A stretch of DNA of 64,000 bases, from positions 51,001-115,000 of the forward strand of contig WYAZ01000061.1 of NCBI GenBank assembly GCA_011526105.1, given 5' to 3'. The DNA is from Deltaproteobacteria bacterium. GTDB taxonomy: Bacteria > Myxococcota > Kuafuiibacteriia > Kuafuiibacteriales > Kuafuiibacteriaceae. The translations under genes and the position numbers were made by a program. Shown one piece after another: positions 38,335 to 48,471 of this stretch. The notes beneath the pieces are model-generated. The model made no database searches, was not told the origin of the DNA, and saw only the letters and a list, made by a program, of their open reading frames with translations. Position 1 is the first letter of the stretch. Each line of letters opens with the position of its first letter.

Positions 38335-39233
38335 TCGAGCGGGACGGGCAGGGCATGGGCGCCGATCTCCGGGCACTTCGCCGCAGCTTCTCGGTGGTGC
38401 TGCGCGTACACCTCTCCAAGTTCTTGCTCACGCTGCCGGTCGCCATCGGCTTTGGCGCGCTCGTCCACCGAGAGCTCGCTCATTCGCTCGAGGCGGAGCG
38501 TTTTGCCGCCGCGCTCGAGCCCGCGCTGCTGCTCGAGTTCGTGCGCCGCATCGAACCCGCGCTCGGCGCCGGCCTCGTCGCGTTCCTTGCCGCCATGCCT
38601 CTCCTGATGCTCGCGCTCTTGTTCCTCGACGGGGCGCTGCTCCGGGCGCTGCAGCGGCCCAACTCTGCCGCCGCGGGCGTCTCGGTCTGGCGGGAGGGCG
38701 GGCAGGCGATGGTGCCTCTGCTCAGGCTGTGGCCGGCGAGCTTCGTCCTCCTCGTCGCTCTGGGGCTCCTCCCCGCCTACGGACTCCATCGACTCGGGCG
38801 CTTTGTCGTCGAGGAACTCGCCGATGAGCGAACCGCGTTCTTCATTCGACTGAGCCTCACGGCCCTGGGCGCGCTGTTCCTCGTTCACGCTCGAGCGAGC
38901 GGCGACGTAGCACGGGCCCTCGTCGTCTCCGGCGCGCCTCTGGGGCTCGCCGTTCGGGGCTTCTTCTCCGCGTTCCTCCGCCCAAGGCTGGTCCTGGCCG
39001 CGAGCTTGCCCTGGGCGATCGGGGGACTCTTCGTACTCGTCACGCTCTCGCTCATCGATGTCCGCATCGGTCGGACCGGAACGGCCTGGGTCATCGCGGG
39101 GTTTCTGACTCAACAACTCTCGGGTGTGCTCCGGACCGTCCTCGGGGCGGGATGGTTGGCCGCGGCTTCGAGGCTCGCCGCCTCCTCTTGTCGACCTCCG
39201 GACGGCGTGTTACCGCTCGGGCCTCCCACCTGA
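38331..39233 (+). CDS. Uncharacterised polytopic membrane protein
   Basis: 300 residues from the GTG at 38331, which overlaps the peptidase stop; longer in-frame starts would run inside the peptidase gene. About six hydrophobic helices are seen, including AFLAAMPLLMLALLFL, FVLLVALGLLPAYGL and AIGGLFVLVTLSLI. No recognised motif. It is probably coexpressed with the M1 peptidase. Its stop codon shares one base with the amtB start (TGATG). Confidence 0.7.
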   Translation: MIERDGQGMGADLRALRRSFSVVLRVHLSKFLLTLPVAIGFGALVHRELAHSLEAERFAAALEPALLLEFVRRIEPALGAGLVAFLAAMPLLMLALLFLDGALLRALQRPNSAAAGVSVWREGGQAMVPLLRLWPASFVLLVALGLLPAYGLHRLGRFVVEELADERTAFFIRLSLTALGALFLVHARASGDVARALVVSGAPLGLAVRGFFSAFLRPRLVLAASLPWAIGGLFVLVTLSLIDVRIGRTGTAWVIAGFLTQQLSGVLRTVLGAGWLAAASRLAASSCRPPDGVLPLGPPT

Positions 39234-40573
39234 TGGACGCCGATGTCATGGTCAACACGCTCTGGGTCGTGGTTGCCGCGCTGCTCGTCTTCTTCATGAA
39301 CGCCGGCTTTGCGCTGCTCGAGGCGGGGCTCTGTCGGCAGAAGAACACCACCAACATCCTCGGGAAGAACTTCATCGTCTTTGCGCTCGCCTCACTCGGC
39401 TTCTGGGCGGTGGGTTACGCGCTGATGTTCGGACCGGCCGAGGGCTGGCTCGGCTCGGTCCTCGGCACCTCGGGCTTCTTCGTGAACGGCTCCGAACCCT
39501 CGCCGGTGGCGATCCCCACGCTGGCCTTCTTCTTCTTTCAGCTCACCTTCGCGGCGACCGCGGCCTCGATCGTCAGCGGAGCGGTGGCCGAGCGGGTTCG
39601 CTACAACGCGTTCTTGATCTTCGCCGCGCTGCTCGCAGGGGTCATCTACCCCATCGGCGGGCACTGGGTCTGGGGCGGCGGGTTCCTCGCCGAACTGGGC
39701 TTCTTCGACTTCGCCGGCTCCACGGTCGTTCACTCTTTGGGCGGCTGGGCGGCGCTCGCCGGCGCGATCACCCTCGGTCCTCGGCACGGCAAGTACACCA
39801 AAGACGGCCGCGTACGCGCGATGCCCGGCCACAGCATCCCTCTGGCCACCCTGGGCACCTTCATCCTGTGGCTCGGATGGTTCGGCTTCAATCCTGGCTC
39901 TCAGCTCGCGCTCGACGGCGGAACGCTGCACATCGTGCTCACCACCAACCTCTCGGCGTGCGCCGCCATCCTGAGCGCGACGCTCATCTCCGAGTGGCGC
40001 TTTGGCTACCCGGACCTCGCGATGTCTCTGAACGGGGGCCTCGCGGGGCTGGTCGCGATCACCGCCGGTTGTGCGGTGGTGACCCCGGTGGCCGCGATCT
40101 TCATCGGCGCTTCCGCGGGCGCGCTGGTCATCTTCGCGGTTCAGTTCTTCGAGAAGCGGCGCGTCGACGACCCGGTGGGCGCGGTCTCGGTTCATCTCGT
40201 GTCCGGCGTCTTTGGGACGGTCTGTGTGGGGCTCTTTGCGTCGCCGGAGCTGAGACTCAGCGGCGGCGTGCAGGGTAGCTATGGCCTCTTGTACGGCGGG
40301 GGTTTTGATCTCCTGCTACGGCAGTTGGCGGGGATCCTCGTCTTCGCGGTGTATGGGCTCGGCAGCTCTTTTGGCCTCTGGTGGCTGCTGAAGAAGTTCG
40401 TGGGGCTCCGGGTGGGTCTCGAACAGGAGATCAACGGACTCGACCTCTCCGAGATGGGTATGGAGGCTTATCCTGGCCTCTTTGGTGGCTCGGCGGGCAC
40501 CTTTCGCGAGCCCCCCGAACCGGCGCCCAGCGCCGCTGCAGCTTCCACCAAGACCGAACTCGTCTCGCGCTGA
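39233..40573 (+). CDS. amtB: Ammonium transporter (Amt family)
   Basis: 446 residues from the ATG at 39233. Eleven membrane helices are expected for the family. Motifs: NAGFALLEAGLCRQKNTTN near the N-terminus, DFAGSTVVHSLGG (Asp and first twin His) and HLVSGVFGTV (second twin His). The C-terminal cytoplasmic tail (GLRVGLEQEINGLDLSEMG) carries the conserved GL.V....E..GLD..EHG region, with His replaced by Met at the end. No GlnK gene is adjacent, which is less usual for amtB. Confidence 0.96.
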   Translation: MDADVMVNTLWVVVAALLVFFMNAGFALLEAGLCRQKNTTNILGKNFIVFALASLGFWAVGYALMFGPAEGWLGSVLGTSGFFVNGSEPSPVAIPTLAFFFFQLTFAATAASIVSGAVAERVRYNAFLIFAALLAGVIYPIGGHWVWGGGFLAELGFFDFAGSTVVHSLGGWAALAGAITLGPRHGKYTKDGRVRAMPGHSIPLATLGTFILWLGWFGFNPGSQLALDGGTLHIVLTTNLSACAAILSATLISEWRFGYPDLAMSLNGGLAGLVAITAGCAVVTPVAAIFIGASAGALVIFAVQFFEKRRVDDPVGAVSVHLVSGVFGTVCVGLFASPELRLSGGVQGSYGLLYGGGFDLLLRQLAGILVFAVYGLGSSFGLWWLLKKFVGLRVGLEQEINGLDLSEMGMEAYPGLFGGSAGTFREPPEPAPSAAAASTKTELVSR

Positions 40574-40609
40574 GTTCCCATCTCCCTCTGCACCGCGTAC
40601 GGTTCGAGG

Positions 40610-41107
40610 GTGGCAGGAGGAGACGAGCACCTCCGTCTCGGCTTTTCGCGAGAGACCACGATCCGACGCGACGAGCGCGGTCGCTGGTTTCATGACGGCG
40701 AACGCATCGAGACTGAAGCGATCGAGCGAGCCTTCGATCGCTGGGTCGATCTCGGTGAGGATGGCCGCTACATCCTGAAGAACGAGATCAACTGGGCCTT
40801 TTGCCACATCGAAGGCGCGCCGATCTTTGTGCGCCGAGTTCGTCTCATGGGCGACCGGGCCGAGCTCGAACTCTCAGACGCTCGCACCGAGACGCTGCGC
40901 CCCGCGACCCTGCGGCAAGGCCCGGATGGTCTGCTCTACTGCCAAGTGCGCGACGGGCGGCTCACGGCGACGTTTGAACGGGAGGCCGCCATGACACTCG
41001 CGGAGCGCCTCTTCGAGGACGAAGAGGGGCTGTACTTCGCCTTCGAGGGTACGGTGTTCAGAGCAGAGGTCTCGGAAACGCCGCTCCAGGATCCGGCGCC
41101 CGAATGA
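40610..41107 (+). CDS. DUF1285-like protein
   Basis: 165 residues from a GTG at 40610. The sequence ERGRWFHDGERI, the DLGEDGRYILKNEINW stretch and IEGAPIFVRRV follow the pattern of DUF1285 proteins (I...G.W.Y.G.PI, then DG.Y.L......I.VEDAPF.V). No signal peptide. Function unknown. The last 50 bases overlap, tail to tail, the 3' end of mtaB. Confidence 0.7.
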   Translation: MAGGDEHLRLGFSRETTIRRDERGRWFHDGERIETEAIERAFDRWVDLGEDGRYILKNEINWAFCHIEGAPIFVRRVRLMGDRAELELSDARTETLRPATLRQGPDGLLYCQVRDGRLTATFEREAAMTLAERLFEDEEGLYFAFEGTVFRAEVSETPLQDPAPE

Positions 41108-42455
41108 TCCGCTCCACCTTCCCGGTGAGCGCGTCCGCGGTCCGGCCGGTCACGCGCACGCGCAGCTCGAGGTTCGGAGGCACCCGCGTGTCGAGTTGGA
41201 TCTTTGCGTAGTGGTCGCTGAGGGCGGTCGTGGTGGCGGCGGCGTCCAGCGTTTGCAGGCTGAGCGCGGCGACGCACGCGCCGACTTGGCGATCCAAGAA
41301 AGATCCGAGCCGTTCGTTCGACAGCTCCGCCAAGCGCCGCGCTCGGTCTTTGATGACCTGCGACCCCAGATGACCGGACAAGCGGGTGGAGGGAACGCCC
41401 GGACGATCCGAGTAACTGAAGACGTGCACCGCGTCGAGGTCGCTCTCCCGCACCACGCGGAGCGTGTCCTCGAAGTCTTCTTCGGTCTCGCCGGGAAAGC
41501 CGACGATCACATCCGTCGCCAAGCAGGCCCTGGGAACGAGACGGCGGATCTCACGAAGCACCGCCGCGTAGTCTTCGCCTCGATAGGGGCGGGCCATGCG
41601 CCTCAGCACCGCGTCCGAGCCCGACTGCAGCGGGAGGTGAAAATGCGGGGCGAGCCTGGGCTCCTTGGAGGCCAGCTCGGCCAGCTCGAGGGGGAACGCC
41701 ATGGGCTCCACGCAGGAGAGACGCAGACGCCCGAGGCCCTCGATCTCGAGCAGCGACTTGGTCAGCTCGAGCAAGCTCGATCGCGGGCGCAGGTGCTCTC
41801 CATAGGTGCCTAGATGAACCCCGGTGATGACGACTTCGAAATACCCGTGGGCCACGAGTCGCTCCACCGCGAGTTTGACGCGCTCCGGCGGGGCGCTTCG
41901 GGCGGCGCCTCGAACGGCGGGGATGACGCAGTAGGTGCAGTACGCGTCGCACCCGTCTTGGATCTTCACGAAGGGGCGGGTTCGGTCCTGCACGAACGCG
42001 AGCGGCTCCACCGGGGGCAGATCTTCGGGCTCGGATTTGTCTATCTCGCGTCGGATGATCACCGGTGCCGCAGCTCGAGGGCGATCGCGGCGGCCCGAAA
42101 GCAGTCCGAGACCCACCGCGGCGACCTCGGCCGGGGGCGCGTGACCGACCACCGCGCTCGTGCCGGGAAGCGCGGCGATCGCGTCGGGATCACGTTGGGC
42201 GTAGCAGCCAGAGACCAAGACCTCGGCGCCGGGATTCTCCCGCTTGATGCGCTGGACCGCCTTCTTGATGTCGGCGTCGGAGCGGTGCGTCACGGTGCAC
42301 GAGTGCAGCACCACCAGGCTTGCGTCCGAACGGCCGCGTGCCGGCTGCATCTTGGCCGCCTCGAGGCTCGCACGGATGCCTTCGGCATCGGCCTGATTCA
42401 CCCGGCACCCGTAGGTCATGAGGTGATACCGCGCTTTCGCCTCGGTCTCGCTCAT
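41058..42455 (-). CDS. mtaB: tRNA t6A37 methylthiotransferase MtaB
   Basis: 465 residues from the ATG at 42455. Three N-terminal domain cysteines (TYGCRVNQAD, LHSCTVT, VSGCYAQ) bind the auxiliary iron-sulfur cluster. The radical-SAM motif is CDAYCTYC, followed by HFHLPLQSGSD and VIVGFPGETEEDFEDT. A C-terminal TRAM-like domain completes it. The KIQDGC lead-in and overall length favour MtaB over MiaB or RimO. It lies 31 bases after the metalloprotease lipoprotein gene. Confidence 0.88.
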   Translation of the reverse strand: MSETEAKARYHLMTYGCRVNQADAEGIRASLEAAKMQPARGRSDASLVVLHSCTVTHRSDADIKKAVQRIKRENPGAEVLVSGCYAQRDPDAIAALPGTSAVVGHAPPAEVAAVGLGLLSGRRDRPRAAAPVIIRREIDKSEPEDLPPVEPLAFVQDRTRPFVKIQDGCDAYCTYCVIPAVRGAARSAPPERVKLAVERLVAHGYFEVVITGVHLGTYGEHLRPRSSLLELTKSLLEIEGLGRLRLSCVEPMAFPLELAELASKEPRLAPHFHLPLQSGSDAVLRRMARPYRGEDYAAVLREIRRLVPRACLATDVIVGFPGETEEDFEDTLRVVRESDLDAVHVFSYSDRPGVPSTRLSGHLGSQVIKDRARRLAELSNERLGSFLDRQVGACVAALSLQTLDAAATTTALSDHYAKIQLDTRVPPNLELRVRVTGRTADALTGKVERIIRAPDPGAAFPRPLL

Positions 42456-42486
42456 CGGGGCATGGAAGGGCGCTCGGACCCAAAGG

Positions 42487-44226
42487 TCAACCAGAAGGGA
42501 GTCCACGCCCGAATCGCTGCCGGTGGAGCTCATCCAGGGCGTCGGCTTTCTCCGTTCGCCCCGCGGCCCGATAGAGCTGGATGAGCAACGGAAAGACCTC
42601 GTGGCCCTCGCTTGCCACCGCGGCTCCGCGCTCCAGGGCCCGCAGCGCAGCCTGGATGTTGCCGCGCGCGGCGTGGACCCGCCCGAGCGTCAGCCAGAGA
42701 TTCGCGCTCGCTGGGTGTCGCTTTGTGCCGTCGCGACAGACGCGCTCGGCGTCTTTGAGCCGGCCCGCTCGATGCAGCGCCGCGCACTCGAGGCTGAGCT
42801 TGGCGCCGCTGTCTAGGTAGCGTTTGGGCGCCGTGCGCAGCATCCGGAGGCACTCTGCGTATGCGCCGACGCTGTACTGCTCCTCCGCCGCGAGAAGAAC
42901 GCGAATGAACACACGGCCCGCGTCCGTGTTTGCGTCGCCGAGGACCTCCGCCTCCAGGCGCTCGCGGGTCGAGTGCGCCCACGCGGCGACGTGGTCTCGC
43001 GCTTCGCTGGCCTCCGAGGCCGAGATCGCTTTCTCTGCGCCGACGAGATCGAACAGTGCTCGATAGATGGAGGCGAGCGCCGCCCCGTGTGGGCTGAGTC
43101 CACTGGTCCCGAGCATGCGCGCGAGCGCGGCGTCCGCGTGGTGCTGGGCGCTCTCGCGATCGTGTGCGAGAAGCGCAGCGCGGGCGAGCGCGAGCGGAGG
43201 CAGCGGACTCCCGGGCGCGAACTCGGCGGCCTTCGAACACACCGCCCGGCTGCGTGATGTCGCGGCCGGGTCCTGGCTGAGAGCCTCGCAGAGCAGCGTG
43301 TGGCCGACGGCGCTCGCTCGCTCCGCTTCCACCAGCGGAGCGAGCAGTGCGATCGCGTCCTCGGGGCGTCCGCGATCCAGGAACCTGCGTGCGCGCTCAT
43401 CCTCGTTGGTCTCTCTGGAGATCGTTGTCCCAACCGGCGGGCGCCGCCTCAGCCCCCGGCGCATCACCTCCACCGTCTCCATGCTGAAACGCGTCGAGCG
43501 GTGGCTGTGCGCCGAGCTCATGAGCGTCTCTTGGGCCTCCACGTGTGAGGCCCCGAGCGTGTGTGCCAACTCGTGAAGCAGGACCGCGGTCTCTCGGTGC
43601 TTCCGCCTCGCGTGGTAGACCGCGAGGACCTCGGTTCTGGGGAGTGCGTCGGCCGACTGCGTCAGGCGCTCGAGGTCCTCTGGATCGTCCATGCCTCTCA
43701 GAACGAAGTGCCGGCCCGGCTGGCGAGCGAGGCCGAGCTGATGGTAGTCGGGGCTGGTCAGCGCGAGCGGGCTCACGAGTCCGAGCACGAGATCGACGTC
43801 GGCTGCGGGGTCCTGATGCTCGAGCGCCGCGAGCGCCGCTTCGAGGCCCGGGTTCCCCGTGAACCAGGACCATCCGACGCGGACCTCCACGATCTGCAGC
43901 TCTGCGTCGAGCGCGGCCCTCAGGGTCCGATTGGCACGCTCGACCTGAGCCCGAAGTCTCGCCTCGAAGTCGCCCACCTGTCGCGCGTGCTCGTCGTCCA
44001 CGTACACCCGTACGGTGAGGGCGGTGGTCGTGGTGGCGGTCTCGGTCTGCCCCGAGATCACGAGCGGCCGAGCCTGGGCGAGGTGCTCGCGCTGGATGGT
44101 GCTTCGGGTCCGGAGCCCGCACCCGGCGCCCAAGCCGAGGACGGTCAGCGCGAAAAGAGCTTGCAGTGGGACCGCCTTGGGTGACGATATGCAGTCCCGG
44201 CCCCGCAGCCGGGCGAAAGAAGTCAT
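42487..44226 (-). CDS. Lipoprotein with a metzincin zinc motif and TPR region
   Basis: 579 residues from the ATG at 44226. A lipoprotein signal ends at LGAGC (Cys36). Residues 218-228 read HELAHTLGASH, the complete HExxHxxGxxH zinc site of metzincins. A methionine eight residues on (ETLMSS) could supply the Met-turn. The C-terminal half (from about 290) is TPR-like (AAEFAPGSPLPPLALARAAL; LWLTLGRVHAARGNIQAALR). It is probably a periplasmic or surface-anchored protease. Its ATG overlaps that of the rhodanese-YggX gene on the other strand, so its promoter must lie inside that gene, unless the true start is later. Confidence 0.75.
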   Translation of the reverse strand: MTSFARLRGRDCISSPKAVPLQALFALTVLGLGAGCGLRTRSTIQREHLAQARPLVISGQTETATTTTALTVRVYVDDEHARQVGDFEARLRAQVERANRTLRAALDAELQIVEVRVGWSWFTGNPGLEAALAALEHQDPAADVDLVLGLVSPLALTSPDYHQLGLARQPGRHFVLRGMDDPEDLERLTQSADALPRTEVLAVYHARRKHRETAVLLHELAHTLGASHVEAQETLMSSAHSHRSTRFSMETVEVMRRGLRRRPPVGTTISRETNEDERARRFLDRGRPEDAIALLAPLVEAERASAVGHTLLCEALSQDPAATSRSRAVCSKAAEFAPGSPLPPLALARAALLAHDRESAQHHADAALARMLGTSGLSPHGAALASIYRALFDLVGAEKAISASEASEARDHVAAWAHSTRERLEAEVLGDANTDAGRVFIRVLLAAEEQYSVGAYAECLRMLRTAPKRYLDSGAKLSLECAALHRAGRLKDAERVCRDGTKRHPASANLWLTLGRVHAARGNIQAALRALERGAAVASEGHEVFPLLIQLYRAAGRTEKADALDELHRQRFGRGLPSG

Positions 44227-45037
44227 GAGCGCCAAGCGAGTTCTACCAGAGAAAGCCTTCGAGCTGACCCAGCGCGAAGGATACACCATCGTCGACGTCC
44301 GATCCGTGGAGGAGTTCGTCGAGGGGCATCCAAAAGGGGCCTACAACGTCCCGTTCTTGAGACGAACCCCCACCGGCATGGTGACCAACCAAGAGTTCGA
44401 GGCGCGCTTTCGTTCCGCCTTTCCGGACAAGACCGCCAAGGTCATCCTCTCCTGTGCCTCCGGACCGCGTTCCTTGCGGGCCCAGGAGAAGCTTCGTCAA
44501 GCCGGGTACACGGAGCTCCTCGATCTGCAGGCAGGCTTTCTCGGCGAACCCAACGATGACGGCGAGATCGTCATTCCGGGTTGGCGAGCCGCGGGGCTAG
44601 CGGTCGAGGTGGGGGACGCACCCAAGGGACGCAACTATCGCGACATCGGGGCGCCCGCACCCGCGCCCCCTACGCCCGAGCCCGAGCACGTCGCCCACGA
44701 CCATCACCATGACCACGCGCCCGCGGCGCCCACGGGCGAGCTCAATCGTTTCGCGGATCCCACGCGCAAGGTGAGGTGTGTGAAGCTCGAGGCCGATCTG
44801 CCTGCGCTGAAGCGCCGGCCCTATCCGGGCGAGTTCGGCGAGAAGCTCCAGAACGAGGTTTCGGCCGAGGCTTGGGGGCAGTGGGTCGAGCACTCGAAGA
44901 TGCTCATCAACGAGTACCGCATGAACCCGATCGATCCAAAAGCTCAAGAGACGCTGCTCGAACAGTGCCGCGCCTACTTCTACGGTGAGGGGGCGGCGCG
45001 CCCCGAGGGCTACGTGCCCGAGAAACCCAGTTCCTGA
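44225..45037 (+). CDS. Rhodanese / His-rich linker / YggX iron-trafficking fusion
   Basis: 270 residues from the ATG at 44225, preceded by GAAAGAAG. Residues 1-128 are a rhodanese domain: TIVDVRSVEEFVEGHPKGA, then the six-residue active loop CASGPR with Cys77. A Pro-rich linker follows with HVAHDHHHDH at 155-164, a likely metal-binding run. Residues 181-267 match YggX, the Fe(II)-trafficking protein: RKVRCVKLEADLPAL (Cys185 at the conserved cysteine), YPGEFGEKLQNEVSAEAWGQW, HSKMLINEYRMNP and EGYVPE. YggX protects iron-sulfur clusters from oxidation, while rhodaneses move sulfane sulfur. The fusion suggests a single protein for iron and sulfur supply in cluster repair; that role is inference. 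Confidence 0.9.
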   Translation: MSAKRVLPEKAFELTQREGYTIVDVRSVEEFVEGHPKGAYNVPFLRRTPTGMVTNQEFEARFRSAFPDKTAKVILSCASGPRSLRAQEKLRQAGYTELLDLQAGFLGEPNDDGEIVIPGWRAAGLAVEVGDAPKGRNYRDIGAPAPAPPTPEPEHVAHDHHHDHAPAAPTGELNRFADPTRKVRCVKLEADLPALKRRPYPGEFGEKLQNEVSAEAWGQWVEHSKMLINEYRMNPIDPKAQETLLEQCRAYFYGEGAARPEGYVPEKPSS

Positions 45038-45044
45038 TGCGCCC

Positions 45045-46457
<1,413 letters not shown>

Positions 46458-46525
46458 GGCGAAAGAGCCAATGAGAGCGCCATTTCAGAGTCAAGCGAGA
46501 CCTGAGCCGGACCGCCTGGACCCGG

Positions 46526-47017
46526 TCACCGATCGCGGCCGATGGTCTCGATGAGGGCGCTCGAGCTGTGCGCTTTGGGGTCGCCGCAGACCACGCTTCG
46601 GCCCCCGTAGGCCGCCACGATACCTCGCTCCGGGATGGTCTCGGGGGTGTAGTCCGTGCCCTTGGCGTGGACGTCGGGGGTGAGGGTCTCGAGGACGCGC
46701 GCGGCGCTGTCATCGTCGAAGAGGACCACGTGATCGACCGCGGCCAGGGCGGCGATGAGCTCCGCGCGCTCGGCTTCGGGCACAACGGGACGGCCCGCGC
46801 CCTTGTAGGCACGTGTCGATCGATCTGTGTTCACCGCCACGACCAGCCGATCGCCCAGCGCGCGAGCGGCTTCGAGATACCGTGCATGGCCCACATGCAA
46901 CACGTCAAAGACGCCGTTGGCCAGGACCAGCGTCTCGCCGCGCGCCTTCCACTCAGGGCGGAGGGCGGCGAGCGCCTCGACCGTGCAGATCTTGGCCGCG
47001 GACGGGTTCGCGCTCAT
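46526..47017 (-). CDS. rfaE2: D-glycero-beta-D-manno-heptose 1-phosphate adenylyltransferase
   Basis: 163 residues from the ATG at 47017. The nucleotidyltransferase signature GVFDVLHVGHARYLEAA (HxGH) and VAVNTDRSTRAYKG are present. It transfers AMP to heptose 1-phosphate to give the ADP-heptose precursor of LPS inner core. It corresponds to the C-terminal half of E. coli HldE as a separate protein. It overlaps the rfaE1 stop by four bases. Confidence 0.93.
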   Translation of the reverse strand: MSANPSAAKICTVEALAALRPEWKARGETLVLANGVFDVLHVGHARYLEAARALGDRLVVAVNTDRSTRAYKGAGRPVVPEAERAELIAALAAVDHVVLFDDDSAARVLETLTPDVHAKGTDYTPETIPERGIVAAYGGRSVVCGDPKAHSSSALIETIGRDR

Positions 47018-48045
47018 CGGGGAACCTCTCGCAACGCGCTCTCGTCGAACGTGGCAAGCGTCTCGAGCAGGACCGCCGGAGAAACGGTCGCGGCGCCGGT
47101 CTGCTGGACGGTCACCGATGCGGCGCAGTTGGCGATCACCGCCGCCTCGGCAGTGGAAGCCCCAGCGCTCAGCGCGAGCGTGAAGGCCGCCACGACGGTG
47201 TCGCCGGCGCCGGTGACGTCGACGGCCTCCGCCGGACCGTGCGCCGCGAGGAGAAAACGACCCGAAGCGTCCACAATGGCCATGCCCTCCCGGCCGCGCG
47301 TGAGCAGCACCGACCCGCAGCCCAGTCGCTGTCGCAGTTGGTCGGCGGAGGCGAGGGCGGTCTCGGCGCTCCACGGACCGACGGAGCCTAGCGCGGTTCG
47401 GATCTCGGGCTCATTCGGGGTGACCGCGGTGACCCCCGGATACTCGTGAATGGAGCTCCGACTATCGACGATGACCGGTTTGCCGAGCCGAAGTGCGACC
47501 TCCGCGACTCGCCGGTAGAGCGGAGTCATCACGTAGCCCTCGGAGTAGTCGGAGATGATCAAGGCTTCGGCCGAATGCAGGAGGACCTCGGCGCGCGCCT
47601 GATGCTCATCCGCCACCGCTTTGGGATCGAATGGCTCTCGGGGTCCGCGATCGATGCGCAGCATCTGTTGCCTTCGGGTGTGGAGCGCGCCAGCGAGGAT
47701 GCGTGTCTTGACGATCGTCCTGAAACCGTCGGGCGCGAGGGCCTCGAGCCGAATACCCAGGGACTTGGTGCTTCGTTCCAGCTCCACTCGATCGGGGTCG
47801 TCGCCCACCAAGCCGAGCAGCGAGACCTTGGCCCCGAGCGCGGCGAGGTTGGCGGCTGTGTTGGCGGCGCCCCCGAGCCGCGCTTCGGATTCGTCCTCGC
47901 GAACGATCAGGACGGGCGCCTCGCGACTGATCCGGTGCGTGGATCCGAGGATATAGCGGTCGACGACGGGATCGCCGAGCACGAGCAGCTCACGGCCCGA
48001 AAAGTCTCGCACACGTTGCAGAAGAGTTTTTGCCTGCATCAACAC
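47014..48045 (-). CDS. rfaE1: D-glycero-beta-D-manno-heptose 7-phosphate kinase
   Basis: 343 residues. PfkB/ribokinase-type fold: LGDPVVDRYILGSTHRISRE, RLGGAANTAANLAALG, and the C-terminal catalytic motif DVTGAGDTVVAAF. It corresponds to the N-terminal half of HldE. With rfaE2, downstream and overlapping, it supplies ADP-heptose for the LPS core. The head-to-head plus-strand glycosyltransferase genes start 90 bases away. Confidence 0.94.
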   Translation of the reverse strand: MLMQAKTLLQRVRDFSGRELLVLGDPVVDRYILGSTHRISREAPVLIVREDESEARLGGAANTAANLAALGAKVSLLGLVGDDPDRVELERSTKSLGIRLEALAPDGFRTIVKTRILAGALHTRRQQMLRIDRGPREPFDPKAVADEHQARAEVLLHSAEALIISDYSEGYVMTPLYRRVAEVALRLGKPVIVDSRSSIHEYPGVTAVTPNEPEIRTALGSVGPWSAETALASADQLRQRLGCGSVLLTRGREGMAIVDASGRFLLAAHGPAEAVDVTGAGDTVVAAFTLALSAGASTAEAAVIANCAASVTVQQTGAATVSPAVLLETLATFDESALREVPR

Positions 48046-48135
48046 GCGAGCAGGTTACCGCAAGGCTTGCTCGTGCCGATAGTCGGCACCCGTTCACTCC
48101 CTCTGCCAGACCTGCTAAGGGCCGAGGGCGGTCCG

Positions 48136-48471
48136 ATGACGCGTGTGCTCCACCTTCAGCTCCACCGCCGTCGAACCGGGGTGACGCGTCACGTCGAGTT
48201 CGTCGTGCGCGCACTCGATGAGGGCTTCGAACCGCAGGTCCTCGGCGCCGCCCTTGCACCGGACCAGCCCCGTGTTTCTTGCTGCGGCCTTTGGGGGACG
48301 CTGCGTGCCGACGCTCTGTTCGTGCACGCGCACCGAAACCTCGATGTGATCCTCGGCCTGTTCCTCCGAGTGATCGGGAGCCGAGCGCGCCTGGTGGGCA
48401 CGAGACATCCGGCGAGCGAGATCGAGGAACTTCGAGTTGGGTATGCGCAGGATCTGGGGGCGGAGTCATGA
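48136..48471 (+). CDS. Glycosyltransferase N-terminal stub (possible gene remnant)
   Basis: 111 residues from the ATG at 48136. The start MTRVLHLQLHRRRTGVTRHV looks like the N-terminal Rossmann part of a GT4-type glycosyltransferase, and FVHAHRNLDVILGLFLR fits its first half. It ends before any donor-binding domain. It overlaps the complete glycosyltransferase behind it as ATGA. It is either a truncated gene kept in frame or a small protein of its own. Confidence 0.5.
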   Translation: MTRVLHLQLHRRRTGVTRHVEFVVRALDEGFEPQVLGAALAPDQPRVSCCGLWGTLRADALFVHAHRNLDVILGLFLRVIGSRARLVGTRHPASEIEELRVGYAQDLGAES

